Below are positions 15,843-23,588 of a stretch of 25,346 nt of DNA, in pieces. Below the pieces are notes generated by a model. It did no database searches. It saw only the letters and a program-made list of their open reading frames with translations, and was not told the origin of the DNA. The translations under genes and the position numbers were made by a program. Origin of the DNA: CAZAPZ01 sp964487285 (GTDB lineage: Bacteria > Campylobacterota_A > Desulfurellia > JAADFJ01); the NCBI GenBank assembly GCA_964487285.1, contig CAZAPZ010000012.1:1-25346 (forward strand). Reading direction: 5' to 3'. Every line of letters begins with the position of its first letter. Position 1 is the stretch's first letter.

Positions 15843-18343
15843 ACGTCCTTTAACCAGTGCACTATCTTTTCAATATATATCTTTTCAATGCTCAAACCTC
15901 TGCCATCTGTCTCAGCTTGAATATAAATATTGAGAATATCTTCGCTATCATCTGGCATCATGAGTATCCAATCCAATCTGCCAAGCTGAATTTTTATACC
16001 ATCTTTATGGGAAACATTTTTGCCTTCTCCTTCGTCAAGAAATTGACGCATCATTTTACCTTTTAAGTTTGACGGACAGACAATCTTAATAATTTTATAA
16101 TAAAATTTTGGTAATTGTATTAAGATCTGCGAAAATTTCATTTTATGAAACGCTAAAAGCTCCATAATTTTCAGACTTGCAAAAATTGCATCTGAATTAA
16201 AACTGAACTCTCCAAATGCAAAATGACTGTCAACATCAGCTATAAGATCAAACTGTTCAAGATAGCTTGCGCTTTTACCCATTAGCTTTCCTCTTGTAAT
16301 TTCAATATCATCCATACGGTTATCTAATATATCAGGAGCCCATGCAGGAAGAAAAATCTTAAATATCTTTTTGTCATGGAGGTGCAGCATATATAAAACA
16401 ATCATTAAAGCATTTGCCTTGCTAATAATCGTTCCGTCATCCGATATAAATTCCAGACGCTGTCCGTTAGGATATATCATAATACCCATATCAAGACCAA
16501 GACTTTTTACAATATTTGAAAGTTCCGATCTATACTTTTTTATATTTTCATTTAGGTCTTCAAGCATTTTGTCGCTTGTATTTGCATCTATCATAATGTT
16601 ATCAATGTGAAGTCTGTTGAGAATGTCCGGGTATATGTCGGAAGTCATACCGTGGGCAAGATCAACGGCAAGTTTAAAATTAGCTTCCCTTAAAACATTA
16701 ACATCAATAAGTTCAATAACTTCTTTCTCGTAACGTTCCTTCATATCGGTAGAATAAAAAAGTCTTCCTATTCTATTTTGGTTTACACGCCTGAACTGCT
16801 CTCTGAAATAAATTCTTTCAATTCCTTTTGCAGAATTTGTATCTATGAGTATGCCATCCGAATTAAAAAAAATAATATTCGATTTATCCGTACTTTTAAC
16901 CGATTGACGCAGATGTATGCCGGCTTCAATTTTTTTGTCTTCAAACAAGTTGCGGCGCATTACACTACTTGGAATTATTGATACATCCGTAACATTAACT
17001 CCAGTTGCAAGAAGACCTGCTATTATTGACCTTTTAAGCATACTGGATGATCTATGGTAATCGCCGGATACATACACGGTAGAACCAACCGGCAAAGCCG
17101 AACCGAACGCTTCCGCTATTTTTACCACTATTTCCGCCGTTAATTCAATGTTAGCAGTCCCTGTTACTCTGCCTTCTCTGAAAAGCTCATTGTTATAAGA
17201 TTCTCCCCATACAATATTGCTTGCGACCACAGAGCTTTTTCTCAGTATCTTATTAGGCCATATAGTAATATCTTTGAGTATATGTACAGCATCTCCCAAT
17301 CTGCACTCCTCTGCTATAATAGCTCCATGTTTAATTCTGACATTACTGCCAATTAACGCACCGCTGCATACTACGGTATTGCGCAAAACTGATTTTGATC
17401 CAATAGACACATCATTCCATAAAACACAATCTTTTAAATTTGCGCCTTTTCCGATAGTTGTTTTATCGCCAATCGAACAATTTTCTATCTTGCAATCTAC
17501 ACCGATCCGAACATCTCTCCCTATAACAACCATACCTTTATAATTGATAGCTTCGGGCAAGATCTTACTGTTAAGATAAATTACAGCACTCTCTTTTTCT
17601 ATAACTTTTCCCGGTATATCCATCTTAACAACACCTTTTAATATATCATCTTGTACTTCTCTGTAACTTCTGGGATTTCCTACATCTCTCCAATATCCAT
17701 CCATTTTGCAGCCCCACAATGTCTTCTGCTTATTCATAAGATTAGGAAAAAGATCCATAGAAAAATCGTATCTCTCATTTTTAGGAATATAGTTTAAAAT
17801 TTCAGGCTCAATAACATAGATTCCGGTGTTAATCATATCGCTGAAAGTCTCTCCCCAACTCGGTTTCTCCAGAAAACGGCAGATTTTTCCCGATTCATCC
17901 GTAATAACCACTCCAAATTGAAGCGGATTTTCAACAGACGTTAATACAACGGTCAACTCAGAATTCTTATTTTCATGAAAATTTACAATCTTTGCAAAAT
18001 CAAAACCTGTCACCAAATCACCGCTCACAACAATAAATGTTGCATCAAGATACTCTCTTGCACACCCTACGGCTCCGGCTGTCCCATAATCATTATCAGG
18101 CATTACATAGGTTATATTGATGCCCCATCTGCTCCCATTACCGAAATATTTTCTTATAATGTCAGGCTTAAAATATAAAAGCACAATAATATCATCAATT
18201 CCAGCAGATTTAAGCTTGATTAGTATATGCTCCATCATAGGAATATTCGTCACCGGCAGCATCGGTTTAGGAATGGAGCTGGTAAGAGGCTGAATTCTCG
18301 TTCCAAATCCTCCTGCCATCAAAACAGCTTTAACCTTTGTCAT
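15839..18343 (-). CDS. Sugar-nucleotidyltransferase / hexapeptide / pseudo-phosphomannomutase fusion protein
   Basis: The 834-residue protein has three parts. Residues 1-240 are a nucleotidyltransferase of the mannose-1-phosphate guanylyl/glucose-1-phosphate type: LMAGGFGTRIQPLT, PKPMLPV, metal-binding SGD at 107-109, EKP at 159-161 and WRDVGN. Residues about 255-380 are left-handed beta-helix hexapeptide repeats. Residues about 395-834 resemble phosphomannomutase/phosphoglucomutase. In that domain the usual TASHNP phosphoserine loop is replaced by AGIHLRQS, and the metal-binding DGDGDR loop by IMIYPNGQR, so mutase activity is unlikely. Proteins with this fusion and length are known from cyanobacteria and other phyla, usually annotated as mannose-1-phosphate guanylyltransferase. 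A perfect GAGGAGG lies before the ATG. In this operon it may supply or sense sugar nucleotides; GTP, ATP or UTP preference is unknown. Confidence 0.88.
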   Translation of the reverse strand: MTKVKAVLMAGGFGTRIQPLTSSIPKPMLPVTNIPMMEHILIKLKSAGIDDIIVLLYFKPDIIRKYFGNGSRWGINITYVMPDNDYGTAGAVGCAREYLDATFIVVSGDLVTGFDFAKIVNFHENKNSELTVVLTSVENPLQFGVVITDESGKICRFLEKPSWGETFSDMINTGIYVIEPEILNYIPKNERYDFSMDLFPNLMNKQKTLWGCKMDGYWRDVGNPRSYREVQDDILKGVVKMDIPGKVIEKESAVIYLNSKILPEAINYKGMVVIGRDVRIGVDCKIENCSIGDKTTIGKGANLKDCVLWNDVSIGSKSVLRNTVVCSGALIGSNVRIKHGAIIAEECRLGDAVHILKDITIWPNKILRKSSVVASNIVWGESYNNELFREGRVTGTANIELTAEIVVKIAEAFGSALPVGSTVYVSGDYHRSSSMLKRSIIAGLLATGVNVTDVSIIPSSVMRRNLFEDKKIEAGIHLRQSVKSTDKSNIIFFNSDGILIDTNSAKGIERIYFREQFRRVNQNRIGRLFYSTDMKERYEKEVIELIDVNVLREANFKLAVDLAHGMTSDIYPDILNRLHIDNIMIDANTSDKMLEDLNENIKKYRSELSNIVKSLGLDMGIMIYPNGQRLEFISDDGTIISKANALMIVLYMLHLHDKKIFKIFLPAWAPDILDNRMDDIEITRGKLMGKSASYLEQFDLIADVDSHFAFGEFSFNSDAIFASLKIMELLAFHKMKFSQILIQLPKFYYKIIKIVCPSNLKGKMMRQFLDEGEGKNVSHKDGIKIQLGRLDWILMMPDDSEDILNIYIQAETDGRGLSIEKIYIEKIVHWLKDV

Positions 18344-18379
18344 TCTGCCTCCTCATCATAAATTTCCAATTTTTATGGC

Positions 18380-18416
18380 ATGTAAGATTGTTGGCTTGTG
18401 CACTTATACCTTACAT
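18380..18416 (-). other. Inverted repeat in the leader between glgP and the nucleotidyltransferase fusion gene
   Basis: ATGTAAG (18380-18386) and CTTACAT (18410-18416) are perfect 7 bp arms around a 23-base loop, in the 111 bp between the phosphorylase stop and the fusion-gene start. No run of T follows in the transcribed direction, so it is not a standard intrinsic terminator. It could be an mRNA processing or stability hairpin, or chance. Confidence 0.3.
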
Positions 18417-18454
18417 CAAATCTTAAAACCGCCTCTAAACAAAGCTTATCGTAT

Positions 18455-20602
18455 TTATTTACTGCTGAATCTAATATCTCTTGATATAGGAAGATAAAAC
18501 TTATCTAAATATTCTTTCATCATTCTCACGGCTGAAAAAGCAGGACTCACGGTTTTTATCGTTTCTCTCATCATCTTTATCCATTTATGAGGCAAATCGT
18601 CTTTTTCCACATCATAATAAAGAGGGACTATTTTATCCTCCAACAGTTTATAAATAGAATCTGCATCAGCGTCATCGGAATTACCATCCCAATTATCAGG
18701 ATCTCCGAACGCCCATCCGTTTTTCCCATTAAAACTTTCAGGCCACCATCCGTCAAGTATCGCAAGATTTAATGTACCGTTTGCAGCAGCCTTCATTCCA
18801 CTGGTTCCTGATGCTTCTAAGGGAATTCTCGGATTATTTAGCCATACATCAACGCCCTGAAGCAATCGTTTTGCCGTAAATTCACCATAATTTTCTATAA
18901 ACGCTATTCTGCCTTTAAATCTCGAGTCCTGTGCAACTCTAAAAACATGCTGTAAAATCTTTTTTCCCTGTGTATCGGCAGGATGAGCTTTGCCTGCGAA
19001 AATAACCTGAACCGGTTTAGACGGATTATTGATAATATTTGCAAAGCGGTCTATGTCATGCAGTATAAGATCCGGACGCTTGTAAGCGGTAAAACGTCTT
19101 GCGTAACAGATTGTTAGAATATCAGGGTCAAGCATAACTCCTTCAGCCATAGCAATACTCGGATCTATGCTCTGTTCCGACCATTTTCTTCTCACAATTT
19201 CCCTTATAAAGTTGATCAAACGCATTTTACTATTTCTGTGTATCTGCCAGATAGTTTTATCGTCAAGATCACCTAATTTTTCCCATATATGCTTATCATC
19301 TCTAATTTGCCGCCAAGAATTTCCAAGCAAACCATCAAGCTGAAGAGAAAGCTCATCCGATTGCCATGTCGCAAGATGAATGCCATTGGTAACATAATCT
19401 ATTGGAATTTTATCTTCGGGTAAGTCATTGAAAAGACTACTCCAAATCTTTTTGGTTACTTGCTGATGTTTTTTGCTTACTGCATTATGATATTTAGTCA
19501 AATTAAAGGCAAAAACCGTCGTATTAAAGCCATCGGAAGGATGATCCGGGTTTACTCCAAAACGCATAAGCTCATCTGTGCCTACACCTATATCATCGCA
19601 ATAATCGCAAAAATATTGACCTATAAGATCAAAAGAATAAACATCTGTCGCAGCCTGAAGCGGTGTATGAGTTGTAAAAATAGAACTATTTCTCACAGAT
19701 TCAACGGCACTATTAAAATCCATTCCGCTTTTTATATTAGCTCGAACTCTCTCAAGCAAAGCGAAAGCCGGATAGCCTTCGTTTAAATGCATAATAGAAT
19801 ATTTAATACCGATTTTCTCCAGAACCTTTTGCCCGCCAAATCCAAGAACAATCTGCTGGCGCAGTCTTTGCGTAACATTTGTTGTGTAAAGCCGGTAAGA
19901 TAGCTCTCTATCCCACGGTTCGTTCTCTTTAATATCCGTATCTAAAAGATAAAGCGTTACCCTTCCTATGTTGACTTTCCAGACGGCAACATAAACTTTA
20001 GGATGGATAAAAGGAACTTCCAATATCATCTGCTTGCCGTTGACAATGACTCTTTCAATTGGAGCAGCATCCCTATCCAAACTCTTATGGAGCGCAGTCT
20101 GCCAACCGTCCGAACCCATAACTTGCTGAACATAACCTTGAGAATACATAAATCCTATGCCAACCATAGGAAGCGCCATGTCGCTGCTCTCTTTCATAAT
20201 ATCACCGGCGAGAAAACCCAAACCTCCCGAATAAATAGGTATGGAATGGTGCAGACCATATTCCGCACAAAAGTATGCAATGGGAAGCGGTTTTTCAGGA
20301 ATACATGGACAAAGTTTAGCGGATGATTCCATATATCCTTTAAAAAGAGCATAAACATAATTATATTCTGATAAAAAAGACTCATCTTTAGAAAGATCCT
20401 CCAACTGCTTTTTATTTAAAGATTTCAGGAGTTTAATTGGATTATGTGTGCTCTCTTTCCACATATACGGATTAGCAAGTTTAAAAAGTTCTTTAGCCTG
20501 GACGTTCCAAGTCCACCATAAGTTAATGGCAATTTTACTAAGTCCTTCAATTTTCTTTGGAAGATTTGGTATTGTTGTGTTTGAAGTCATACCGCCGGCC
20601 AT
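18455..20602 (-). CDS. glgP: Alpha-glucan (glycogen/maltodextrin) phosphorylase, GT35 short form
   Basis: The enzyme releases glucose-1-phosphate from the non-reducing ends of alpha-1,4-glucan using pyridoxal phosphate. The 715-residue protein belongs to the shorter bacterial/archaeal form of the family (usual length 700-860). It shows NLWWTWN near the N-terminus, YFCAEYGLHHSIPIYSGGLGFLAGD around residues 110-133, RFTAYKRPDLIL, and the pyridoxal-phosphate lysine Lys604 in GTSGMKAAANGTLN. Two starts are possible: ATG at 20602, or ATG at 20590, which sits better with IPNLPKKIEGL of homologues. Neither has a strong ribosome binding site. It is the first large gene of the glucan block, 33 bases downstream of a small ORF and divergent from rpmB. 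It is separated by 111 bp from the rest, so it may be separately transcribed or part of one long message. Confidence 0.93.
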   Translation of the reverse strand: MAGGMTSNTTIPNLPKKIEGLSKIAINLWWTWNVQAKELFKLANPYMWKESTHNPIKLLKSLNKKQLEDLSKDESFLSEYNYVYALFKGYMESSAKLCPCIPEKPLPIAYFCAEYGLHHSIPIYSGGLGFLAGDIMKESSDMALPMVGIGFMYSQGYVQQVMGSDGWQTALHKSLDRDAAPIERVIVNGKQMILEVPFIHPKVYVAVWKVNIGRVTLYLLDTDIKENEPWDRELSYRLYTTNVTQRLRQQIVLGFGGQKVLEKIGIKYSIMHLNEGYPAFALLERVRANIKSGMDFNSAVESVRNSSIFTTHTPLQAATDVYSFDLIGQYFCDYCDDIGVGTDELMRFGVNPDHPSDGFNTTVFAFNLTKYHNAVSKKHQQVTKKIWSSLFNDLPEDKIPIDYVTNGIHLATWQSDELSLQLDGLLGNSWRQIRDDKHIWEKLGDLDDKTIWQIHRNSKMRLINFIREIVRRKWSEQSIDPSIAMAEGVMLDPDILTICYARRFTAYKRPDLILHDIDRFANIINNPSKPVQVIFAGKAHPADTQGKKILQHVFRVAQDSRFKGRIAFIENYGEFTAKRLLQGVDVWLNNPRIPLEASGTSGMKAAANGTLNLAILDGWWPESFNGKNGWAFGDPDNWDGNSDDADADSIYKLLEDKIVPLYYDVEKDDLPHKWIKMMRETIKTVSPAFSAVRMMKEYLDKFYLPISRDIRFSSK

Positions 20603-20635
20603 ATAAAATTTCTTATTTTTTCATTTTTCATAGAA

Positions 20636-20710
20636 TTATGAAACCTCTGCTTTATATCCCTCAAAATCAAAAGTTACATAAGTCCTGATACCTTTTTGAA
20701 TTTTTAGCAT
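20636..20710 (-). CDS. 24-codon small ORF ahead of glgP, possible leader peptide or gene remnant
   Basis: An ATG at 20710 follows AAGGAGG (20724-20718) with optimal spacing; this is one of the strongest ribosome binding sites in the window. It is followed by 24 sense codons and a TAA at 20638-20636. The peptide begins MLKIQKGIRTY and continues VTFDFEGYKAEVS. Its end lies 33 bases before the glgP ATG. The strong translation signal suggests either a real small protein or leader peptide that couples to glgP, or the surviving start of a lost gene. The VTFDF..YKAEV pattern faintly resembles the first strand of CBM48 glycogen-binding domains, but the match is too short to rely on. Confidence 0.45.
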   Translation of the reverse strand: MLKIQKGIRTYVTFDFEGYKAEVS

Positions 20711-20854
20711 ATCAGCCTCCTTATGGTAATTTTACATCTTATTTTTAATATATACAAGATATAATAATCTCTCCTATTTTAAAATTTATTCTGCGCAAAA
20801 AAATATATTTTCTATTTTTTTATCTGCAGCAAGTCTCATAAATATAAAATAAAG

Positions 20855-20883
20855 TTGACAAATAAACTATTTTATGCTAAAAG
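20855..20883 (+). promoter_or_regulatory. Predicted sigma70 promoter of rpmB with extended -10
   Basis: A perfect -35 box TTGACA (20855-20860) and a -10 box TAAAAG (20878-20883) are 17 bases apart, and TG at 20875-20876 forms an extended -10 (TGcTAAAAG). The predicted transcription start is near 20890, giving a leader of about 25 bases before the rpmB ATG. The hemA promoter has a similar TATTTTATG.TAAAA block. Confidence 0.6.
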
Positions 20884-20914
20884 AAACCTTACTAAAACAA
20901 CTAAGGGGATAATT

Positions 20915-21100
20915 ATGGCACGTATATGTGGTATTTGCGGAAAAAAGTCGCAGAAAGGAATGAAGGTGAGTCACGCTCACAATAGATCTATTAAACATTT
21001 TCAGCCTAACCTAAAAAAGATTCGTATAAAAGATAATACGAACACAAAAAGCATAATGATATGCACAAGATGCTTGAGAAGCGGAGTAGCCAATAGATAA
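20915..21100 (+). CDS. rpmB: 50S ribosomal protein L28
   Basis: The 61-residue basic protein is the large-subunit ribosomal protein L28. The start is the ATG at 20915, preceded by TAAGGGGAT as ribosome binding site; a longer frame from the TTG at 20855 is rejected because that TTG is inside the -35 box. The sequence MARICGICGKKSQKG...HNRSIKHFQPNLKKIRI is the family consensus. Both zinc-binding pairs are present (Cys5/Cys8 and Cys50/Cys53), so this is the Cys-plus, zinc-ribbon form of L28. It is monocistronic with its own promoter, divergent from the glucan block and convergent with the diguanylate cyclase gene. Confidence 0.95.
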   Translation: MARICGICGKKSQKGMKVSHAHNRSIKHFQPNLKKIRIKDNTNTKSIMICTRCLRSGVANR

Positions 21101-21110
21101 CTTATGCAGA

Positions 21111-21234
21111 TGTTGAATATTGAATGTTGAGTTAAAGAAAGATTAGGATTCCCAATTCTCTATGACACTTCCGTATATTGCTGCAAAGCGGAAATCTATA
21201 TTCATCACATGCACTCAAAACTCAATGTTCAACA
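21111..21234. repeat. Inverted repeat between rpmB and the diguanylate cyclase gene
   Basis: TGTTGAATATTGA (21111-21123) pairs with TCAATGTTCAACA (21222-21234) at 12 of 13 positions, and GAATGTTGAG continues the left side as an imperfect tandem. The right arm encodes the last residues and the TGA stop of the diguanylate cyclase. The arms are about 98 bases apart, too far for a classic terminator. The TTGAAT-type repetition suggests a small mobile or recombination-derived repeat. Confidence 0.4.
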
Positions 21235-22697
21235 CTCTCTTGAAAAAGCTCTACTCTGTTTCTACCGTTATTTTTAGCTTTATAAAGAGAGATATCGGCC
21301 ATCCTTATCAGGTCTTTAGAACGCAAACCATGATGCGGGGCAATCGATGCAGCTCCGAGGCTTATAGTTATCCATTTTGAAATAGGTGAACCGGAATAAG
21401 AAATATGCAAGGCTTCCACATTGGCTTTCATTCTTTTCGCAATCATCAGTGCTCCGTTCAGCTTTGCATCAGGTAATATAACTGCAAACTCTTCTCCGCC
21501 GTATCTTGCTACGAAGTCTCCTGCACGAAACAGCGAATTCTTGAGAACGACGGCAATTTTTCTTAAACATCTGTCTCCCGCTAAATGACCGTAGCTATCG
21601 TTGTAGCCTTTAAACAGATCTATGTCAATCATAACAAAAGCCAACGATGTTTCATTTCTTTTTGCACGATTGAACTCAGAACCAATCATTCCGTCAAACA
21701 TACGTCTATTATAAATGTTTGTAAGTCCGTCGGAATATGCGAGTTTCTTAAATTGCAAAACTGATTTTTCCGCTCTTATTCTTTTCTTATACAAATTTCG
21801 TTCTTTTTTTCTTCGCTCGGTTATATCAGCAACCGTACCTATGATAGCGAGTCTTTCTTTATAATGTGTTGTGGATTCCCAAGTTTCAAATTCAATCAAT
21901 CTACCGTCTTTATGCAAATACCTAAGAGAATAATTTGTCGTTTTGGTTCTGCCTGAAAGACAGTCTGATATATTTTTTTTGAGCAACGCCCGATCTTCGG
22001 AAATAATAAAATCAGACGGTCCAAGTTTGTCAATAATATCAGAAACATCGTAACCAAACAGCTTCCCAAACGTAGAATTGACATATCTAAATAGACCATC
22101 TTGCATGATATATACACCTACGCATAAATTCTCATTTAGCAAGCGAAATCTTTCTTCCGAATCTTTTATGGTATTTTGAAAAGCTCTGCACTCGGTGATA
22201 TCATGAATAATAGCAAGCACATATCTTTTATTTTTTAATATAATGGCTGAAATAGATAGCTCTGCAGGAAATAAGATGCCATCTTTATGCACGACATCGC
22301 TCTCTATCGTTTTTCCAATAAACTTTCCCTTTCCGAACTTTGCAAATTTATGAAAAAAAATATTTACCGCTTGTCTGTATTTCTCAGGAACTATTATGTC
22401 GCAAACAGGTTTACCTATCGCCTCTTTTTCACTATAGCCGAATATCTTTTCAGCAGCATTATTCCACAGTGTTATAATTCCTGCCTGATCTATCATTACT
22501 ATTCCATTCAAAGCAGATTCAACTACAGCTTGAAACATCTTTTCACTTCTAACGCGTTTATCTTCGGATCTTCTTAAGATTATTCTACGATCAATGGTTC
22601 TTTCATTTTTAGACAAGATCTCTGAAATCAATCCATTATAACTGTTTATGTCTGCTGTTTTGCCGTATTGATTCACATTCCAATTTTTCGCAATCAT
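21222..22697 (-). CDS. Soluble PAS-PAS-GGDEF diguanylate cyclase
   Basis: The 491-residue protein has no membrane helix or signal peptide. Two PAS domains (about residues 55-168 and 182-295) are followed by a GGDEF domain (about 318-480). The first PAS carries ALNGIVMIDQAGIITLWNNAAEKIFGYS; the second carries YIMQDGLFRYVNSTFGKLFGY. The cyclase signature is GGEEF at 400-404, so two GTP should be joined to c-di-GMP. A product-inhibition site RAGD (391-394) sits exactly five residues before it. The metal-binding IDIDLFKGYND and the start SDGLTNIYNRR are intact, so the enzyme is probably active. No EAL or HD-GYP domain is present. The ATG is three bases after the hemC stop, with only a weak ribosome binding site, so expression is probably coupled to hemAC. 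Confidence 0.92.
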   Translation of the reverse strand: MIAKNWNVNQYGKTADINSYNGLISEILSKNERTIDRRIILRRSEDKRVRSEKMFQAVVESALNGIVMIDQAGIITLWNNAAEKIFGYSEKEAIGKPVCDIIVPEKYRQAVNIFFHKFAKFGKGKFIGKTIESDVVHKDGILFPAELSISAIILKNKRYVLAIIHDITECRAFQNTIKDSEERFRLLNENLCVGVYIMQDGLFRYVNSTFGKLFGYDVSDIIDKLGPSDFIISEDRALLKKNISDCLSGRTKTTNYSLRYLHKDGRLIEFETWESTTHYKERLAIIGTVADITERRKKERNLYKKRIRAEKSVLQFKKLAYSDGLTNIYNRRMFDGMIGSEFNRAKRNETSLAFVMIDIDLFKGYNDSYGHLAGDRCLRKIAVVLKNSLFRAGDFVARYGGEEFAVILPDAKLNGALMIAKRMKANVEALHISYSGSPISKWITISLGAASIAPHHGLRSKDLIRMADISLYKAKNNGRNRVELFQESVEH

Positions 22698-22700
22698 CTT

Positions 22701-23585
22701 TTAGCGCAATAAATTTTCTGCCCCTTTGGCTTTGAATTCAGAATATGCCTCAAAACCGATTCCGTTTACATTACTGCTTAGATTATAACTTTTTTTTATA
22801 TAATTTTTGCCGCTCACATCAGAAACAAATGCATAAAATTTGCCGTTGTCAAAAGCAAGATAAGCTGCTAACGGCAAATGACATCCCCCTCCAAAACTAT
22901 TAACAAAATTTCGTTCTTCTGTAGCTGCCGTCTCAGATTCTACACTGTTCATAAAAGAGATTTTTTCTTGAATTTTGTCGCCTATTCTCGTTTGAATACC
23001 TATTATTCCCTGAGTTGATGCAGGAATCATTCTGTCAACACTAATCATTTCGGTTATCCTTTCGGATAAATTGAGTCTTTTTAAAGCCGCAGCAGCTACA
23101 ATTATTCCGTCATACATGCCATCATCAAGTTTTCTTAATCTGGTAAATATATTGCCCCTAAGATTTTTCACCTTTAGGTCCGATCTATATAAACAAAGTT
23201 GAGCTTTTCTTCTTAAGCTTGATGTTCCGATCTCTGCACCTGAAGGCAGACTATCCATATTTTTATATTTTCTACTGATAAACGCATCAAAAGGAGATTC
23301 TCGCTTCAGATATGCAGATATTCTTGTGCCATCTGCAATTGCCGCAGGAACATCTTTTAAACTATGAACAGCCATATCAATATCTTCTATAACAAGAGAT
23401 TCTTCAATCTCCTTCACAAACAGCCCCTTGCCTCCGAATTCATAGAGTGGCTTATCCTTAATTTTATCGCCTGATGTTTTTATAATGACAATTTGAGATT
23501 CAATTCCTCTATCCATTAAAAAATTCCTAACTAAATTTGCCTGCCACACTGCAAGCCTGCTTCCCCTGCTGCCTATTTTTATCAT
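22701..23585 (-). CDS. hemC: Hydroxymethylbilane synthase (porphobilinogen deaminase)
   Basis: The enzyme polymerises four porphobilinogen molecules into hydroxymethylbilane, the linear tetrapyrrole precursor. The 294 residues fit the family (about 300). The N-terminus KIGSRGSRLAVWQA, the catalytic aspartate in HSLKDVP (Asp78), the arginine-rich GTSSLRRKAQL and NLRGNIFTRL, and Cys235 in FGGGCHLPLAAY, the attachment site of the dipyrromethane cofactor, are all present. The usual PAVGQGALGIE segment reads PASTQGIIGIQ, a noticeable but conservative variant. The ATG follows the hemA stop after one extra in-frame TAA, and the cyclase gene follows three bases after its own stop. The neighbouring steps hemB, hemD and hemL are not in the window. 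Confidence 0.95.
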   Translation of the reverse strand: MIKIGSRGSRLAVWQANLVRNFLMDRGIESQIVIIKTSGDKIKDKPLYEFGGKGLFVKEIEESLVIEDIDMAVHSLKDVPAAIADGTRISAYLKRESPFDAFISRKYKNMDSLPSGAEIGTSSLRRKAQLCLYRSDLKVKNLRGNIFTRLRKLDDGMYDGIIVAAAALKRLNLSERITEMISVDRMIPASTQGIIGIQTRIGDKIQEKISFMNSVESETAATEERNFVNSFGGGCHLPLAAYLAFDNGKFYAFVSDVSGKNYIKKSYNLSSNVNGIGFEAYSEFKAKGAENLLR

Positions 23586-23588
23586 TTA

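Noticed and set aside
17217..17543. 108-codon plus-strand frame
   Set aside because: It is opposite the hexapeptide-repeat region of the fusion protein; its periodic hydrophobic pattern mirrors those repeats.
20855..20914. Longer L28 frame from a TTG start
   Set aside because: The TTG is part of the -35 box TTGACA, and MARICGICGK is the family N-terminus with a proper ribosome binding site.
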